Source: Cruorifilaria tuberocauda
Taxonomy: Eukaryota > Nematoda > Chromadorea > Rhabditida > Onchocercidae
Length of the DNA stretch: 64,000 bases
Assembly (NCBI GenBank): GCA_013365365.1
Contig: JABVXU010000008.1
Coordinates: 310,001 to 374,000 of the forward strand
Direction of reading: 5' to 3'
Part shown: positions 1-15,000 of the stretch, piece by piece
Layout: each line of letters starts with the position of its first letter
Numbering within the stretch: the stretch's first letter is position 1
The notes under the pieces: generated by a model
Seen by the model: only the letters and a program-made list of their open reading frames with translations
Told to the model about the DNA's origin: nothing
Databases searched by the model: none
Position numbers and translations under genes: made by a program

Positions 1-3000
1 GACAAAGTGGGAAAATGGACTATATGCGCTAAATTGAAAGACACCGAGGCACATATCGATGATTTGCAAAAAGGACATAGTTATCAGTTTCGTGTGAAAG
101 CAGTGAATCAAGAAGGCGCTAGTGATCCATTATCGACGAAGGATTTCACTTTAGCAAAGAATCCATATGGTACAATTTACGTGATTTTAAATCTGATGCA
201 GAGAGTTTTTTTTAGAAATTACTCGACTTCTTTTAAAAAAATCTTCACAGACAAAAATTAAGAACACTTCATAGCAAAAAATTTGGAATGATGCCGCAAA
301 ATCCCTTCATACTTAAAAATTGGAGTTTTTTTCTTAAATCATGTCAGCTTTACAGATGAGCCAGGAAGACCAACAACTCCAGAAGTTACTGACTGGAATG
401 TTGATCGAGCAAATTTGACTTGGAAGCCACCAACTAATGTATTTCTTACTGAAATTTGGATTTGGAGCTAAAAGTATAACAAGATTAGTTTTAACAAAAA
501 TCTTTTAGTATTTGTCAAGTATTGCAATACGGGCCTGTATTTCAGGATGGTGGCGACCCGATAAGTGGTTATGTAATCGAAAAACGGAAAAAGCATGCTA
601 AAGACTGGGTTGAATGCGCTAGAACAAATGATCTTAAATGTGAAGCTAGTATTTTGGGTCTGAAAGAAGGCGAGGAATATCAGTTTCGAATCCGAGCAGT
701 CAATAAAGCGGGGACGGGCGAATCATCAGATCCAAGCAGAAAGATTATTGCGAAACCTCGCAATTGTAAGTCTTCAAAAATTTAATTCTATCAAGTGTGC
801 TTTAAAGTTTACAAAACCGAAATTTCAAAATATAGTTTTTTGGAAATGAGAGTGGTTTTTCGAAAATTTATTAAATTCAGTCTTTAGTGAAGCCTCAAAT
901 ACATCGTGAATCGATGAAATCGATCGTAATCAAAGTGGGCCAAAGTTTAAAATTTGATGTTCCGGTCAGCGGAGAACCCCCACCGGAAAAAATTTGGATG
1001 CTTAATGACAAACCGATCGAAGGAGATGGACATATTACGGTATCTTTAAATTTAACCAAAATAAACGTAGGATCCAGACGAATCAGAAGCAGAAACGAGA
1101 AATTATATGGAACTTCGCAGAAAACACATCAAGATTATATGATTTAGAAAAGTTTATTTCGTCGTTCAAGCGATTTACTGTTCACAAAAAAATTAATGTC
1201 TTAATTAGTTCAGTAAGTTGATTAAATAGTTAGTCCGACCATTCGCAACGTAAAATATTCTCTTTCAGACAACAAATGAAGATTACAGAACCGTGTGCGT
1301 ACTAAAAGACGCATCGCGAAAGCACGCTGGCAAGTATACGTTAATTGCATCCAATGTTAATGGGATAGATAAACATTCTGTGGAATTAACTGTTATTGGA
1401 AAGCCCTCCTCACCTGAAGGTAATCTAATTTTCACTGACTCATTTTGGAATATTAATTTGTTCAAAAAACTGATAATTTTCAAGTAAAGATTTAAAAAAA
1501 AATGAAGTTTTTAGGACCGTTAGAAGTATCAGACATTCACATAGATCACATGAATCTGGAATGGAGGCCACCGGAAGATGATGGTGGTCTTCCAATCGAC
1601 CATTATGAAATTGAGAAAATGGATATGTCTACTGGTCGTTGGATTCCATGCGGACGATCAGAAGACTGCAAAGCAACCGTGCAAAATTTACAGGATGACA
1701 AAACTTATCAAGTTAGGCTGATTTTATTTATTCAAGGTTCGAATTAGAATTGAACGTGAAATAAATGAATGAGTCCGTTCTCTTTCCCTGAATTTTTTTC
1801 AAGATATTCTGTCAAATTTTCAGTTTCGAGTTCGAGCTGTCAATAGAGAAGGAGAATCGGATTCACTTACCACAGAAGGAGATGGATTCTTGGCCAAAAA
1901 CCCGTATGATATTCCAGAAAAAGTGGATAGGCCAGAAATAATTGACTGGGACAAGGATCATGTTGATTTACAGTGGAAAACTCCAGGTGATGGTGGTTCA
2001 CCGATCCAAGAGTATGTTGTGGAGATAAAAGATAAGCACGGAAAGTGGACAGAAGCAATGAGAGTAAGAGTTTATTGATCCAGTCCATAATATTTATTCG
2101 GAAGGAAACTTTATTTAGCGCATTGCACATTTGTATTCGGTTTTTAGATTTCTGGCTCAGAAACATCTGCTCAAGTTGGCAATTTGAAAAAAGATGAGGA
2201 ATATCAGTTCCGTATTATTGCAAAAAATAAAGCTGGGTATAGCGAACCCTCCAATCCTAGTGATCACATCATAGTGAAACCCAGACATTGTAAGCCACAT
2301 GCTTTCAATCATTTTTGTTATTAAAAATTTCCTTTAAAAACTTAATTTGCTTTGTAGCTGATTCATCTTTCGATTTTTCTAAAATTTTATCTCGAAACAG
2401 ATGACGTGGAGGACATAGCGGCAGTTTGTGATAACAAATCTTGTTTTCATTTGATGAAATTCTTAACTTTTGCAGTGGCGCCTCATATTCATCGTGAGGA
2501 TGTGGAAGATATAACGGTTAACGTGGGACAATCCTTACGATTTACCATCCATATTGATGGGGAACCACCCCCCAAAGTTACCTGGAGTTGCAACGGGAGA
2601 CCACTTGATTTGGATGTTGTTATTGAAAATGAGGATTATATTACCAAGTTTGCTTTAACGAAAGCAATCAGGTAGGCGATTCAGATTTCATAAATTAAAG
2701 AACTGAAAATAAGTAGTTTGATTCATATTTCAGAAGAACAATAAAAGGCTGAAAACTTTTTTAAACTTTCGAAATTAGTTTCTAAACCGTAGTTAAAAAA
2801 AATCGTTTAGAATTTTTAGAACAGATAGATTAAAACATTTTTTTAAGAAAACAGTCTGGATCCTACACCATAACTGCTACAAATGACAGTGGCTCAGACA
2901 GTGTTACGTTCAAAATCAAGATAAAAGGGAAACCTGGAAAACCAAAAGGTCCTCTGGAAATCAAAGATGTATTTGAGGATCGAGCAACTTTGAACTGGCA

Positions 3001-6000
3001 ACCACCAGAAGATGATGGTGGCGAACCCGTCGACCATGTACGCCTTCTCTACAAATTTTTACTGCAGTATACAATTTTCAAACACGTTTGAAAATTTAAT
3101 ATTGATACAAATAAATTGATATCCTTACTTTGACTTCTATTTTTGCTTATACTTCAAATTTTCAATGGAAATCAGTTGCATTCATATGATTTATCTACAG
3201 CATTTCTAAAATTTCAGTATGAAGTAGAAAGATTGGATGCCAAAGATGGTATTTGGCTACCATGCGGGAAGTCCAAAAACACATCATTCGAAGTTGAAAA
3301 TCTCATCAAAGATCGCCACTACCAGTTTCGTGTGAAAGCAGTCAATTCTGAAGGTTCTTCCGAACCGCTGGAGACGGAGGGCTCCACTCATGCCAAAAAT
3401 CCATTTGATAAAGCGGATAAACCAGGAAAACCAGTACCAATTGATTGGGATAAAGATCATGTTGATCTTGAATGGGCCAAGCCAGCAAGTGATGGCGGGG
3501 CATCGATTGAAGAATATCTGATTGAAAAACGGAGCAAATATGGACGGTAAGTGATTGAGAGTCATGTCATGTAATAAGGAAATTGTTGAACTGTTACTGA
3601 AGCTATTTTTTCCGATCTTTCTGAATCAACTTATATTATTGGCTTATTGATTATATACGCTTTTTAGATGGGAACCTGCTTTAACAGTAACCGGTGAGTC
3701 AACAACAGCTACCGTCTCAAATGTTATGGAAGGTGAAGAGTATGAATTCCGCATAATAGCTGTCAACAAATGTGGACCGTCGGAACCAAGTGATCCAAGT
3801 GCAGCTATTGTTGCAAAAGCGCGGAACTGTGAGAAAATTTTCGAACATTCTGATTTATTTGATAACGAAGTTGAGAACATCTCTTTCATTTCAAATGCAT
3901 TCCAAAATTTTATAAAAAAGTTAGGCAAAACCTCGTTGAGAATTACTGCTGAGTTTGTCGAAATTTTTTTTAGTAGCACCAAAAATTGATCGCAGCACGT
4001 TGAAAGCAGTGAAGGTGAGAGCAGGACAAATGGTTACATTCGATGTCGCGGTTGAAGGAGAACCGCCACCAACGGTCACTTGGACGAGTGCAAATCGACG
4101 TGAGATGAAACATGGTGGCCGTATCAAGCTCGACAATTTGGATTATCGGACCAAGCTGCAGATACGACCATCTGAACGAGGTGATAGCGGTATATACAAA
4201 ATCCATGCTGTCAATTCAAATGGTGAAGATGAAGCTACTGTTGAAGTCAATGTCATTGGTATGATTTTTTGAACTTACTTAAGCTTCCAAAAATATCACA
4301 AATATTTTTTATGCAGCTATGAAGAACTACACGATAAAAAAATTTACGGCAGATTTCTCGTTCATAACAGTCAATCAAATTTTTGCTTGTGTTACTGTAT
4401 AATCTTTATACAATTTACACTAAAGATTGATCTTTCTGAAATTTCAGATAAGCCAAGCTCGCCAGAAGGTCCATTAGATGTAACAGATATTTACTCAGAT
4501 CACGTTACCCTGGACTGGAAGGCTCCCATAGATAATGGCGGATTATCGATTGACAATTATGTTATTGAAAGATATGATATATCGACTGGACATTGGATTC
4601 CATGCGCTAAAGTATATATAGATAATAAATTTTTATTTAAATTCATTCAAATTTTAGTTATACCTTTTTCCTCTTTTAGATTATTCTTTCTAGTGACTTA
4701 ATTGGTTAAAATAGGTCTCGATGGAGAACAGTACCAAAATGAGAGTTCATAGAATGTAATACAGCGAAAACAGGAATGATCCGAATTATTAAAGTGCATT
4801 AGAAACGCTTATGCTATTAGTCAGAATATTGATTTAAAAATGAAACTTTGTTGAGTTGTAGCATAATGCCTTGCAGGTGGATGGTGGACAGACAACTGCT
4901 GTTATTGATGGTCTTATTGAAGGGCATGAATACAAGTTTCGTGTATCGGCAGTTAATGCCGAGGGTGAATCTGATTCTCTTGACACCTTTGGAACTATTT
5001 TAGCTAAAAATCCATATAACACACCAGGTAAATAATGTTAGCACTTTTCGTCACTTTCGACGTTTAAAATTAAATTGCCCAAATAAAAGCGTAGACGTAA
5101 TTGCAAAAACTGAAATATGAACTTTTTATGAAATTGAAACTTGCCTAAATCGCCTACTCGTTACTTTTGCAATTTAGTGATTAAATTGATTATCTATTAT
5201 AGGAAAAACTGGAAAGCCAAAAGTTATCGACTGGGATAAAGATCACGTGGATTTGAGTTGGACACCTCCCACAAATGATGGTGGGGCACCTATTGAAGGT
5301 TACGTAATTGAAATGAAGGAAAGGTTCGCGCCGTTTTGGAAAGAAGTAAAAGAAACACCAGCTAACCAGCTTACAGCTACCATCCCTAATTTGAAGGAAG
5401 GTTCTGAATATGAATTTAGGACAAGAGCTAAAAATAAAGCTGGTCTGGGAGATCCATCAGATCCAAGCGATTCTGTAGTCGCCAAACCACGACATCTGGC
5501 ACCAAAAATTGATCGTACTGCAATTGAAGAAATCAACGTACGGGCTGGATCTGACTTTCAGCTCAATATTCCAGTTTCTGGTGAACCACCTCCAACGATA
5601 ATATGGATGTTCGCAGGAGAACCACTGGAATCATCAGAAAGACTCAAAATTGAGAATCCAGATTACAGAACCAAATTTCTAGTGAAACATGCTCTTCATT
5701 CTGATACCGGAACATACATAATCAAAGCTGAAAATGATAACGGTATGGATACGGCTGAAATTAAAGTGTTTGTATACGATCGACCAAGTGAGCCTAAAGG
5801 TCCACTCGAAGCAGTTAACGTTTATAAAAATGGATGTACCCTCAATTGGAAAGAACCTGATGATGATGGTGGTGCAGAAATTATCCATTACGTTGTTGAG
5901 AAACGGGATGTGAAAACTAGACGGTGGACTTTCGCTGGTGAAGCAGCTACTACAACTATGGAAATCGATGATCTAACTCCTGGACATGAGTACAAATTTC

Positions 6001-9000
6001 GAGTTAAGGCGGTTAATAAATACGGAGAATCAGATCCACTGGAAACTACACAACCAATTATTGCCAAAGATCCATTCGACATTGCCGGAAAGCCAGGTAC
6101 TCCAGAAATTGTTGATTGGGATAAAGAGTATGTTCATCTGCAATGGAATCCTCCGTTAGATAATGGTGGTGCAGTGATCGAAAAATATGTCATTGAAAAA
6201 AAGACGGCAAACGGTGATTGGGAATATGCAGAAGAGGTATCTGCAGATCAAACCACCACAACGGTAGGGCAAGTGAAAGAAGGTGCACTTTACCATTTTC
6301 GTGTAAAAGCAATCAACAAAGCTGGAGAGTCGACACCCTCCGATCCAAGTTGTACCTTCGTAGCAAAGGCACGCAATTTACCGCCAAAGATTGATCGGTC
6401 CAATTTGAATGAAATCCGCATAAAAACTGGCGATACTATCGAATTTAATGTGAAAGTTGAGGGGGAACCACCACCAAAAATTTCTTGGTTCAACAATGAA
6501 ACACCGCTGATAACCTTTGAACGTACAAAAGTCGACAATTCTGTAGACTATCGCACAAAATTGGTTACTGTGAACGCGGTACGTGGTGATTCTGGTATCT
6601 ACAAAATTGTTGCCACTAATGAGAACGGTAAGGATGAGGCGGAAGTGAAGGTTGTAGTACTCCATATTCCAGGAACTCCGAATGGACCTTTGGAGATTGC
6701 TGATATCACAAAGGAAAGTTGTACAGTGAACTGGAACCCACCTGATGATGATGGTGGTTCACCTATTTCGCATTATCTCGTTGAGAGGCAGGAGGCTAAT
6801 GGTCGTTGGATGCCATGTGGTGAGACTTCGGGTACCAGTTTACGCGTCAATAAACTTGCAGAGGGAAAAGAATATAAATTCCGTGTAAAAGCTGTGAATC
6901 GTCAAGGAAAATCACAGCCCTTAACTTCAACTTATCCAATAATAGCTAAGAATCCATTCGATGAACCTGATAAGCCTACGAATTTAACTACAGTGGACTG
7001 GAATAAAGATTATGTCGATTTGGAGTGGAAAGCACCAGTCTATGATGGTGGTGCACCAATCGAGAGCTATGTTATAGAGAAGAAAGATAAATTTGGTGAC
7101 TGGGTACCGTGCGTAACGGTTCCTGGAAATATGACTAAAGCTACTGCAGCTAATTTGATACCAGGCGAAATCTATCAGTTTCGAGTGCGGGCTATTAACA
7201 AAGGCGGAAAAGGAGAGCCTTCGGATCCTACCGGAGAGATAATTGCAAAACCAAGAAAGCTAACGCCTAAAATCAATCTAAGTGGACTTTTCGATATCCG
7301 AGTTCGAGCTGGATCACCAATTTATCTCGAAGTGGACTATGAGGGTGAGCCAACACCAAAGGCATCTTGGAAAATCAACGATGTCTCCTTTACTGGTACT
7401 GATAGGATAGAAATTATTTCGAAAGATAAAACCAGCGCAATTATGATACCATCATCAATTCGTGGTGACACTGGTACATACATGATTCAGGTCGAAAATG
7501 AACAGGGCAAAGATAAAGCATCCTGTGTGGTGACAGTTCTAGACGTTCCAGGAATACCGGAAGGACCAGCGAAAATCAATAATATCTCGAAAGAAGGATG
7601 CACATTGACTTGGAAACCTCCGAACGATGATGGTGGCTCCGATATTATGCACTACGTAGTCGAGAAAATGGATACAACTCGTGGTAGTTGGCAGGAAGTA
7701 GGTCATTTTCCAGATACTATAGCTAAAGTAACGAAATTGGTTGACGGGAAAGAATACAAATTTCGCATCAAAGCAGTCAATATGCAAGGAGAGTCAAAAC
7801 CACTGGAAACCCAAGAAATGATTGCGAGGAATCAATATAATGTGCCGCAAGCAACATCGAAACCGGAGATCACTGACTGGGATAAAGGACGGATTGATGT
7901 TGCATGGAAGCCACCGATCGATAATGGTGGACTGCCGATACAACAATACATCATTGAAAAAAAAGAGAAAGGTAGTCCAGTTTGGATGGAGGCAGGAAAA
8001 GTTAGCGGAGTTACCACAACTTTCTCGGCTAATGGTCTGAAACCTGGGTCAGAATACGAATTCCGAATTATTGCAATAAATGAAATTGGTCCATCCGATC
8101 CTTCCGAGCAATCAGATGCTCAAATAGCTCGATCAAAATATGTGATGCCCGAAATTATTTCCCAAATAAGGAAATTTAAAGTCAAAGCAGGTTTATCGCT
8201 GACAGTAGAAGCAGAATACATTGGTTTTCCGTATCCGTCGGTAATCTGGGAATTCAAGGAAGGTGAACCATTAGCTGGAAACTTTTTGCTAAGTGGTAAG
8301 AGTGGTGTTTTGACAAATACAACAAGTTTTTTCATACCGTCTGCTAAACGGTCTGAAAGTGGAAATTATACATTGAAACTGAAAAATGAAGTTGGTGAAA
8401 CTTTTGGTTTATTTGAGGTCATTGTGCAAGATAAGCCGTCGACACCACAAGGACCAATTGAAATAACTAATATTACTAAGGAGGGTTGTGTTCTTAACTG
8501 GCAACCACCGAAAGATGATGGTGGTTCAGAAATCACCAATTATGTAGTCGAGAAGCGTGATCTACAGTCGAGTACTTGGACACCAGTATCAGCCATTGTT
8601 CCTGGTACTACAGCCATAGTGTCAAAACTTACTGAGGGACATCAATACGAATTCCGAGTCATGGCTGAAAACGCAAATGGAAGGTCGGATCCATTGAATA
8701 GTGACTCACTTGTGCTTGCTAAGGATCCATTTGGCAATCCGGGCAAACCCGATCGACCAGTCGTTACTAATCATGACGTGGACCATATAGATATCGAATG
8801 GGAGCCACCTAACAATGATGGTGGCAATCCAATATCACATTATGACGTGGAGCGCAAAGACTTGAAAAATGGCCGCTGGATTAAGGTAAACAACGAGCCG
8901 GTGAAAGGTACCAGTTTTGTGGATGATCGTGTTCAAGAAAATCACATTTATGAATACCGAGTTCGAGCAGTGAACAAAGCTGGTCAGGGTCCACCATCAG

Positions 9001-12000
9001 ATCCTTCGTCTGCAGCCAGTGCAAAATCGATGTTTCAAGCCCCGGTGTTTGATATTGACATCCACGGCAAAGAATTTCGAGTTCGTGCTGGAGAACCATT
9101 GCATATTAATATTCCATACACGGCATCACCAAAACCTGATATTAATTGGGTGAAAAACGATCGAGCTCTTAGCAACGTGGAGACAGACGACTCGAAAACT
9201 TGTCTTTATATCAAGGAAAGCAAACGTTCGGACTCTGGTAAATGCACTATTGTTGCATCGAATTCATACGGTGAGGCACAAGCAACAATTAAGATTTCCG
9301 TAGTCGATCGACCAGGACCACCAGAAGGTCCACTGGTTTATCCAGAAACGTCGCGCCATTCCGTAACTTTGAAATGGCGTCCACCTGAAGATGATGGAGG
9401 TTCTGAGATTACTGGTTATCGTATTGAATATCAAGAAGCAGATACGCCTAATTGGGTTCGTGTTATCGAGGCTGTTGGTAGTACCACATACACCATTCGT
9501 GGACTAGATCATGGAAAGCAATATCGCTTTCGTATACGTGCCGAAAATATAGTGGGATTGAGTGAACCAATAGTAGGCGCGCCAGTGATTACAAAAGATC
9601 CGTTTGACCCACCTGGACCACCTTCCACTCCTGAAATAACGGGATATAGTCGCAATCAGATAAGCTTATCGTGGAATCCACCACATAACGATGGTGGATC
9701 ACCAATCCTTGGTTATATAGTCGAGAAATTTGAGAAAGATGGCAATAATTGGACACCCGTCAAGATGCGCTTGATTAAAAATACTGAAGCTACTGTGACT
9801 GGTTTAATCGAAGGAGAAACTTACCAGTTTCGAATTCGAGCCGTTAATTTGGCTGGTGAAGGTGAACCAAGCGGTAATTCAAAACCCACCGTATGTCGTC
9901 CGTTTGTTACCTTACCTGATGCTCCAGACCAACCACGGGTGGGTAAAATAACAAAGGATTCCGCAGAATTGACCTGGAACCGTCCTTTAAAAGATGGTGG
10001 AGCCCCAATCGAAGGGTATATTGTTGAGAAAAGGAGAGCTAGAATTGGAGAGTGGATAGCGTGTAACGACAGACCTCTCAAAGACACTTGCCTGGTTGTG
10101 AAATCACTGGAGGAGGACGAAGAATATGAATTCCGCGTGAAGGCGGTTAATTCGGTTGGAAAAGGTGAACCATCGAAGACAACTGATATAACACGTATTG
10201 AAGAGCAACCAGGTCGTCCATGTTTGGATCTATCTGGTATTAAGGATATCACCACGAAAGCTGGAGAAAATTTTGAAATCAAAATTCCTTTCACTGGTGG
10301 TAATCCGAGACCAGTGGCAACCGTCTTCAATGGAATGAAAGAAATATTTGGCGGAGATGATCGCATTAATATTGAAGTAATCTTTTGAGCATTCTTTTTT
10401 CATAAAGATGTTTTAGTTTTTAACTCTTTCAATTAAATTTCTCAAAAATGGTCAAAATTAAAGAAAAATTCCTCTAAGTTGAAAAATATTTTCAATCACT
10501 GTTTAATAAAAGGGGAAGAAATAATTTAAATGATTGAAAATTCAGGTCACTGATGGTTTTGTAACCTTAACGACAAAGTCAACGAAGAAATCAGATGCCG
10601 GGCCGTACCGTATCACATTGAGCAATCGTTACGGTAAGGATACTGCGAAACTGAACGTTAGCGTACTGTCACCACCAGGTAAACCCGTTGGTCCAATAAC
10701 TTCAAGTGAAATTGTCGGTGATGCAATAACACTTCACTGGATTCCACCACTTGATGATGGTGGTGCTGGTATAAGTAATTATGTGGTGGAAAAGCGTGAA
10801 CCTGATGGCACATGGATCAAAGTTGGTCAACCAGTTGGTACTAGTTTTCGAGTACGTAACTTGGAAAAGGATCGTCCATATGAATTTCGAGTTTCGGGAG
10901 AAAATCAGTACGGAATTGGTGAATCACTTGGAACAACAGAACCGATTACTACAAAAGATCCATTTAGTAAGTATTCAATTATTTCTCTAAAACTTCAATT
11001 TTTCTAATGGAGAAATTTTTTATATTTTTTATTTTTCGATTCTTATTAAGCGCACGAACTTCATTATTTTTTAGGTAAACCTGACGCTCCTGGTCGACCA
11101 GAAGCTATTGCAACAACTGAGGATACAATTACGTTGCACTGGACTCAGCCATTGAAAAATGGTGGTTCACCGATACAAGGTTATGTGTTGGAAAAGCGTG
11201 CAGAAGGTGACAATTGGTCAAAATGCGCTTTTGGTCTTATCAACGATACACAATATCGGGTAGGGATGATAATATTTTATAAATTTTATGTACAAATCGC
11301 CTAAAGAATATACCATATGAATTGATTTGGTAGAAAGAGAGCTGATTAAAAATCATCATATCAGCTATCAAATTACGTATAGAACTGTTTTTTTTCTAGG
11401 TTACTGGTTTGACAGCACATAAGCGTTATGAATTTCGTGTAGCGGCGATAAATGGAATTGGCCAAAGTCCATGGAGCCAAAACAGCGAACGATTTGTGGC
11501 TCAGATAGAAGCTGTAAAGCCAAGGATTCAGCCTGCTTTATTTGGCAGAGACATTATTGCTCATGTTGGATCTCCAGCAAAGGTAGATCAATGGGATAAT
11601 TTTCACGCTATTTACTAGTGAAAATTTACAAAATTTTATTCTTGGAATTTCATGTACATTAATCACATCTAGTTTTTTGAAATAAAAAACAAATTACAGA
11701 TTTTGGTGCCATTCTCGTCAAGTCCATCTCCCGAAATAACTTGGAAAAAAGATGGTAAATCAATTGATGAGACGTCAAAACGTCTAAAGTTTGAGTCAAA
11801 TGATTTCTTAACACAACTTTCATATGGAAACTGTGAACGCGATGATACGGGTACTTACACTATCAAGGTATTTCCTTCCTAGTCAGTTACAAAATGTTTC
11901 AAAATTTTAATCTTTTGAAAGAATAAGTTTGTTCAGATACTGAAGGTTTCTAACATAGGGAGAAAATGCTTTATCTCGGTTTTTATCATTATTTTGTTCC

Positions 12001-15000
12001 GTACCATCAAAGTTATGATATCCCTTGACGAATTATTCTCTGCAAATTTTGAAACAGGTGAATGCAGACAGCGCAAGTTAGGATTTTGTGCATAATTTGA
12101 ATGGTATCGCGTAATTTGCAAAAGCTATGTAAAAGTACATTCTTAAAATGGAATTAATGAATACAGATGGTTCCAATTATAAGAAAAGTCAAAGATAATT
12201 TCAATTCAAGCTACACAGAAACCATTTAATAGATATTCTGAAATCAAGAAATAAGAGAAAGGGTCATGTTCTGAGAAAAAGATTTATTTTCAGCTAGAAA
12301 ATGATGCTGGATCGGACAGCATTAATGTTAGATTATTGGTTGTTGATAGTCCATCACCACCAAAGAATCTTACGGCTTCCGATATCACACCTGATTCTTG
12401 CGTTCTCAATTGGGAATTGCCGGACGATGATGGAGGCTCTCACATTACAAATTACATTCTGGAGAAGAGCTGCGTTAAGATGCCATCAGATGATGTTTGG
12501 GAGAAAATTAGCTCATTCGTACGTGGTACCAATTACGTAGTAACTGGTCTTGATGAAAACGAACGTTACAAATTTCGAGTTCGGGCAGAGAATCAATATG
12601 GTATATCAGAACCAAATGCACTGAATGAGCCAGTTATAGCTCGTTATCAATTTAAAGTACCATCACAACCAGATCCACCTACTGTTCATGATATGGACAG
12701 CACCTGGGCTGAAGTGGAGTGGGAACCACCGTCAGATGGAGGTTCAAAGATTCTCGGATATGTGTTGCAATATAAGGAACCAATATCTAGCAAATGGATA
12801 AATGCCAGTGCTCGCCCAATAGAAGGTACCAGCTTCCGAGTCCAGAATTTGAGGGATAGAGGTGAATATGAATTCCGTATTATCGCTAAAAATAAAGCTG
12901 GTTTATCAAAACCATCATTGCCATCAGAGAAAGTACAACTCAAAGTCAAATTTGGTCCACCTGGTCCACCGTCTCAGATAGCTGCTGAATCAATAGGAAG
13001 AAATCACGTGACGCTTACCTGGTGTCCACCAATTGATGATGGTGGTTCCAAGATAACTGGATACACTGTTGAAAGCCGAGAATTTGGCATTCAAAGTTGG
13101 AGAGTTGTTAGCGACTACAATGTGCAGCATCCTGAATTCACAGTCCCTAATCTAGTTGAATTTCATGACTATGAGTTCCGTATTACGGCTATCAATAAGT
13201 ACGGAAAAGGTTTACCATCATTGCCTTCATCACCAATCAAAATCCAAGAAACAGGTGGTTCTAAGCCTACGATTGTTGTCAAGCCAGCGGACATAGCCTC
13301 GCCTTATAATCGGCGTGCAGTATTTACATGTGAAGCCGTTGGCAGACCAGGTAATTTAGTCATAATTAATGATTTTTAATTCCAAAAGTTGAAATTTGGG
13401 AACTATGTCTGAAAAGCGTTTCTTCATAACAAGGAGCGATTTTTTTAGCACCAACTGCACGATGGTTACGTAATGGACGTGAAATACCAGAGGGTGCACG
13501 TTATCGCATTGAAGTACAGGACGAAGTTTTCAAACTTATCATCAAAGAAGTATGGGATATTGATTCTGGTGAATATACCTGTGAAGTGTCCAATATTTAT
13601 GGCTCTGATTCTGCTGTCGCAACACTAATTGTTCAAGGTTTGGAACCAGTTGGCTACTTCTCATTATTGTTTCGAAATTCGCAGAATTTTAACTTGAAAT
13701 TAAATTTCAGCGCCACCTGTGATCGAAAGAGGTGTTGCAAATGCCGTATATTCGGATGGTGAATTGGTACGCTTAAAAATTTATTTCTCCGGCACCGGTC
13801 CATTTAATTATACATTTACTCTAAACAAGAAAGAAATACATGCGGATCATCCCAATATCCATTTCGTAGATTTCGATAATCACGTTATCATTACTATTCC
13901 ATCGATCCATAGTAGTGAGGCTGGTCGTTATGAGTTGACAATAAGCAACGACAGCGGTGAAGCGACTACTGGTTTTTGGTTGAATGTTACGGGACTACCT
14001 TCAGCACCACAAGGACCATTGCTATTTTCAGACTTAAATGTATCGCAAGTGTTACTTAGTTGGAAACCTCCTGTGGTTAGTTTTTCTCTGAATTACTTTT
14101 TTAGGAATCAGTTTTTAAAATACTCGTCAGTTAAACTTGATTGGGTTTGAATGATTTTTTTCAGAGTGATGGTGGTGCACGTATATGCAATTATGTTGTG
14201 GAGAAACGTGATCTGACGAAGGATGAATGGACTGAAATAGCAACACTTATAAAAGATACCAACTATTTAGTTAGCGACCTCTTCGAGGGACACGAATATG
14301 AATTCAGAGTTAGCGCTGTCAATGAAAATGGGCAAGGTCCACCTCTCGTTGGGGACCAGTCAATTATTGCACGACTACCATTCCATCCTCCATCATCTCC
14401 AGGAAAACCTGAGGTAAGTTTTTTGAAACTTCAAGCGTAATACTCCTCTACAATTTTATAACTGAAGATGTCGCCTGGAACAAGTTCCAGTTTTTTTTTT
14501 TTTAATTTGTGCATAGAGGATAGTAGATGAAGTATATTTCAGAGTACAAATATAAGCGAAGATTCTGTGACGTTGAATTGGGCTCGTCCAAATTCTGATG
14601 GTGGTGGCCGTATCCGTGGTTATTTGGTTGAAAAGAAGGAAGTTGGTACAGATATTTGGCAGAAATGTAACTATAATCCAAATCCATCAACTTCCTGTGT
14701 CATAAACAATCTGATCGAAAACCGTGATTATGAATTTCGTGTATTTGCTGTTAATGATGCCGGGAATTCCGAACCATCTCTGAGGTATTTCTAGGCCTCA
14801 ACCCACCACTCGATTAAAAATTTAGTTTTAAATTACAAAAATTTTTTTAAAAATTAGCAGTCGTTTCTACTTTTAAATTTTAGAACTTATTTTTTCAGCG
14901 ATATCATCAAGTATATTCATTTGCAATCTGGTCAAGCACCAACTATTATTACTCCGCTTACCGATCTGTATGGTGAACAAGGACGGTCAGTGACTTTAGA

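Noticed and set aside
9821..10366. 181-codon minus-strand open frame opposite twitchin, and similar ones at 3284-3982, 5300-5536 and 12686-12949
   Set aside because: They are antisense shadows of the repetitive Fn/Ig coding sequence, with no domain and no own splice or start context.
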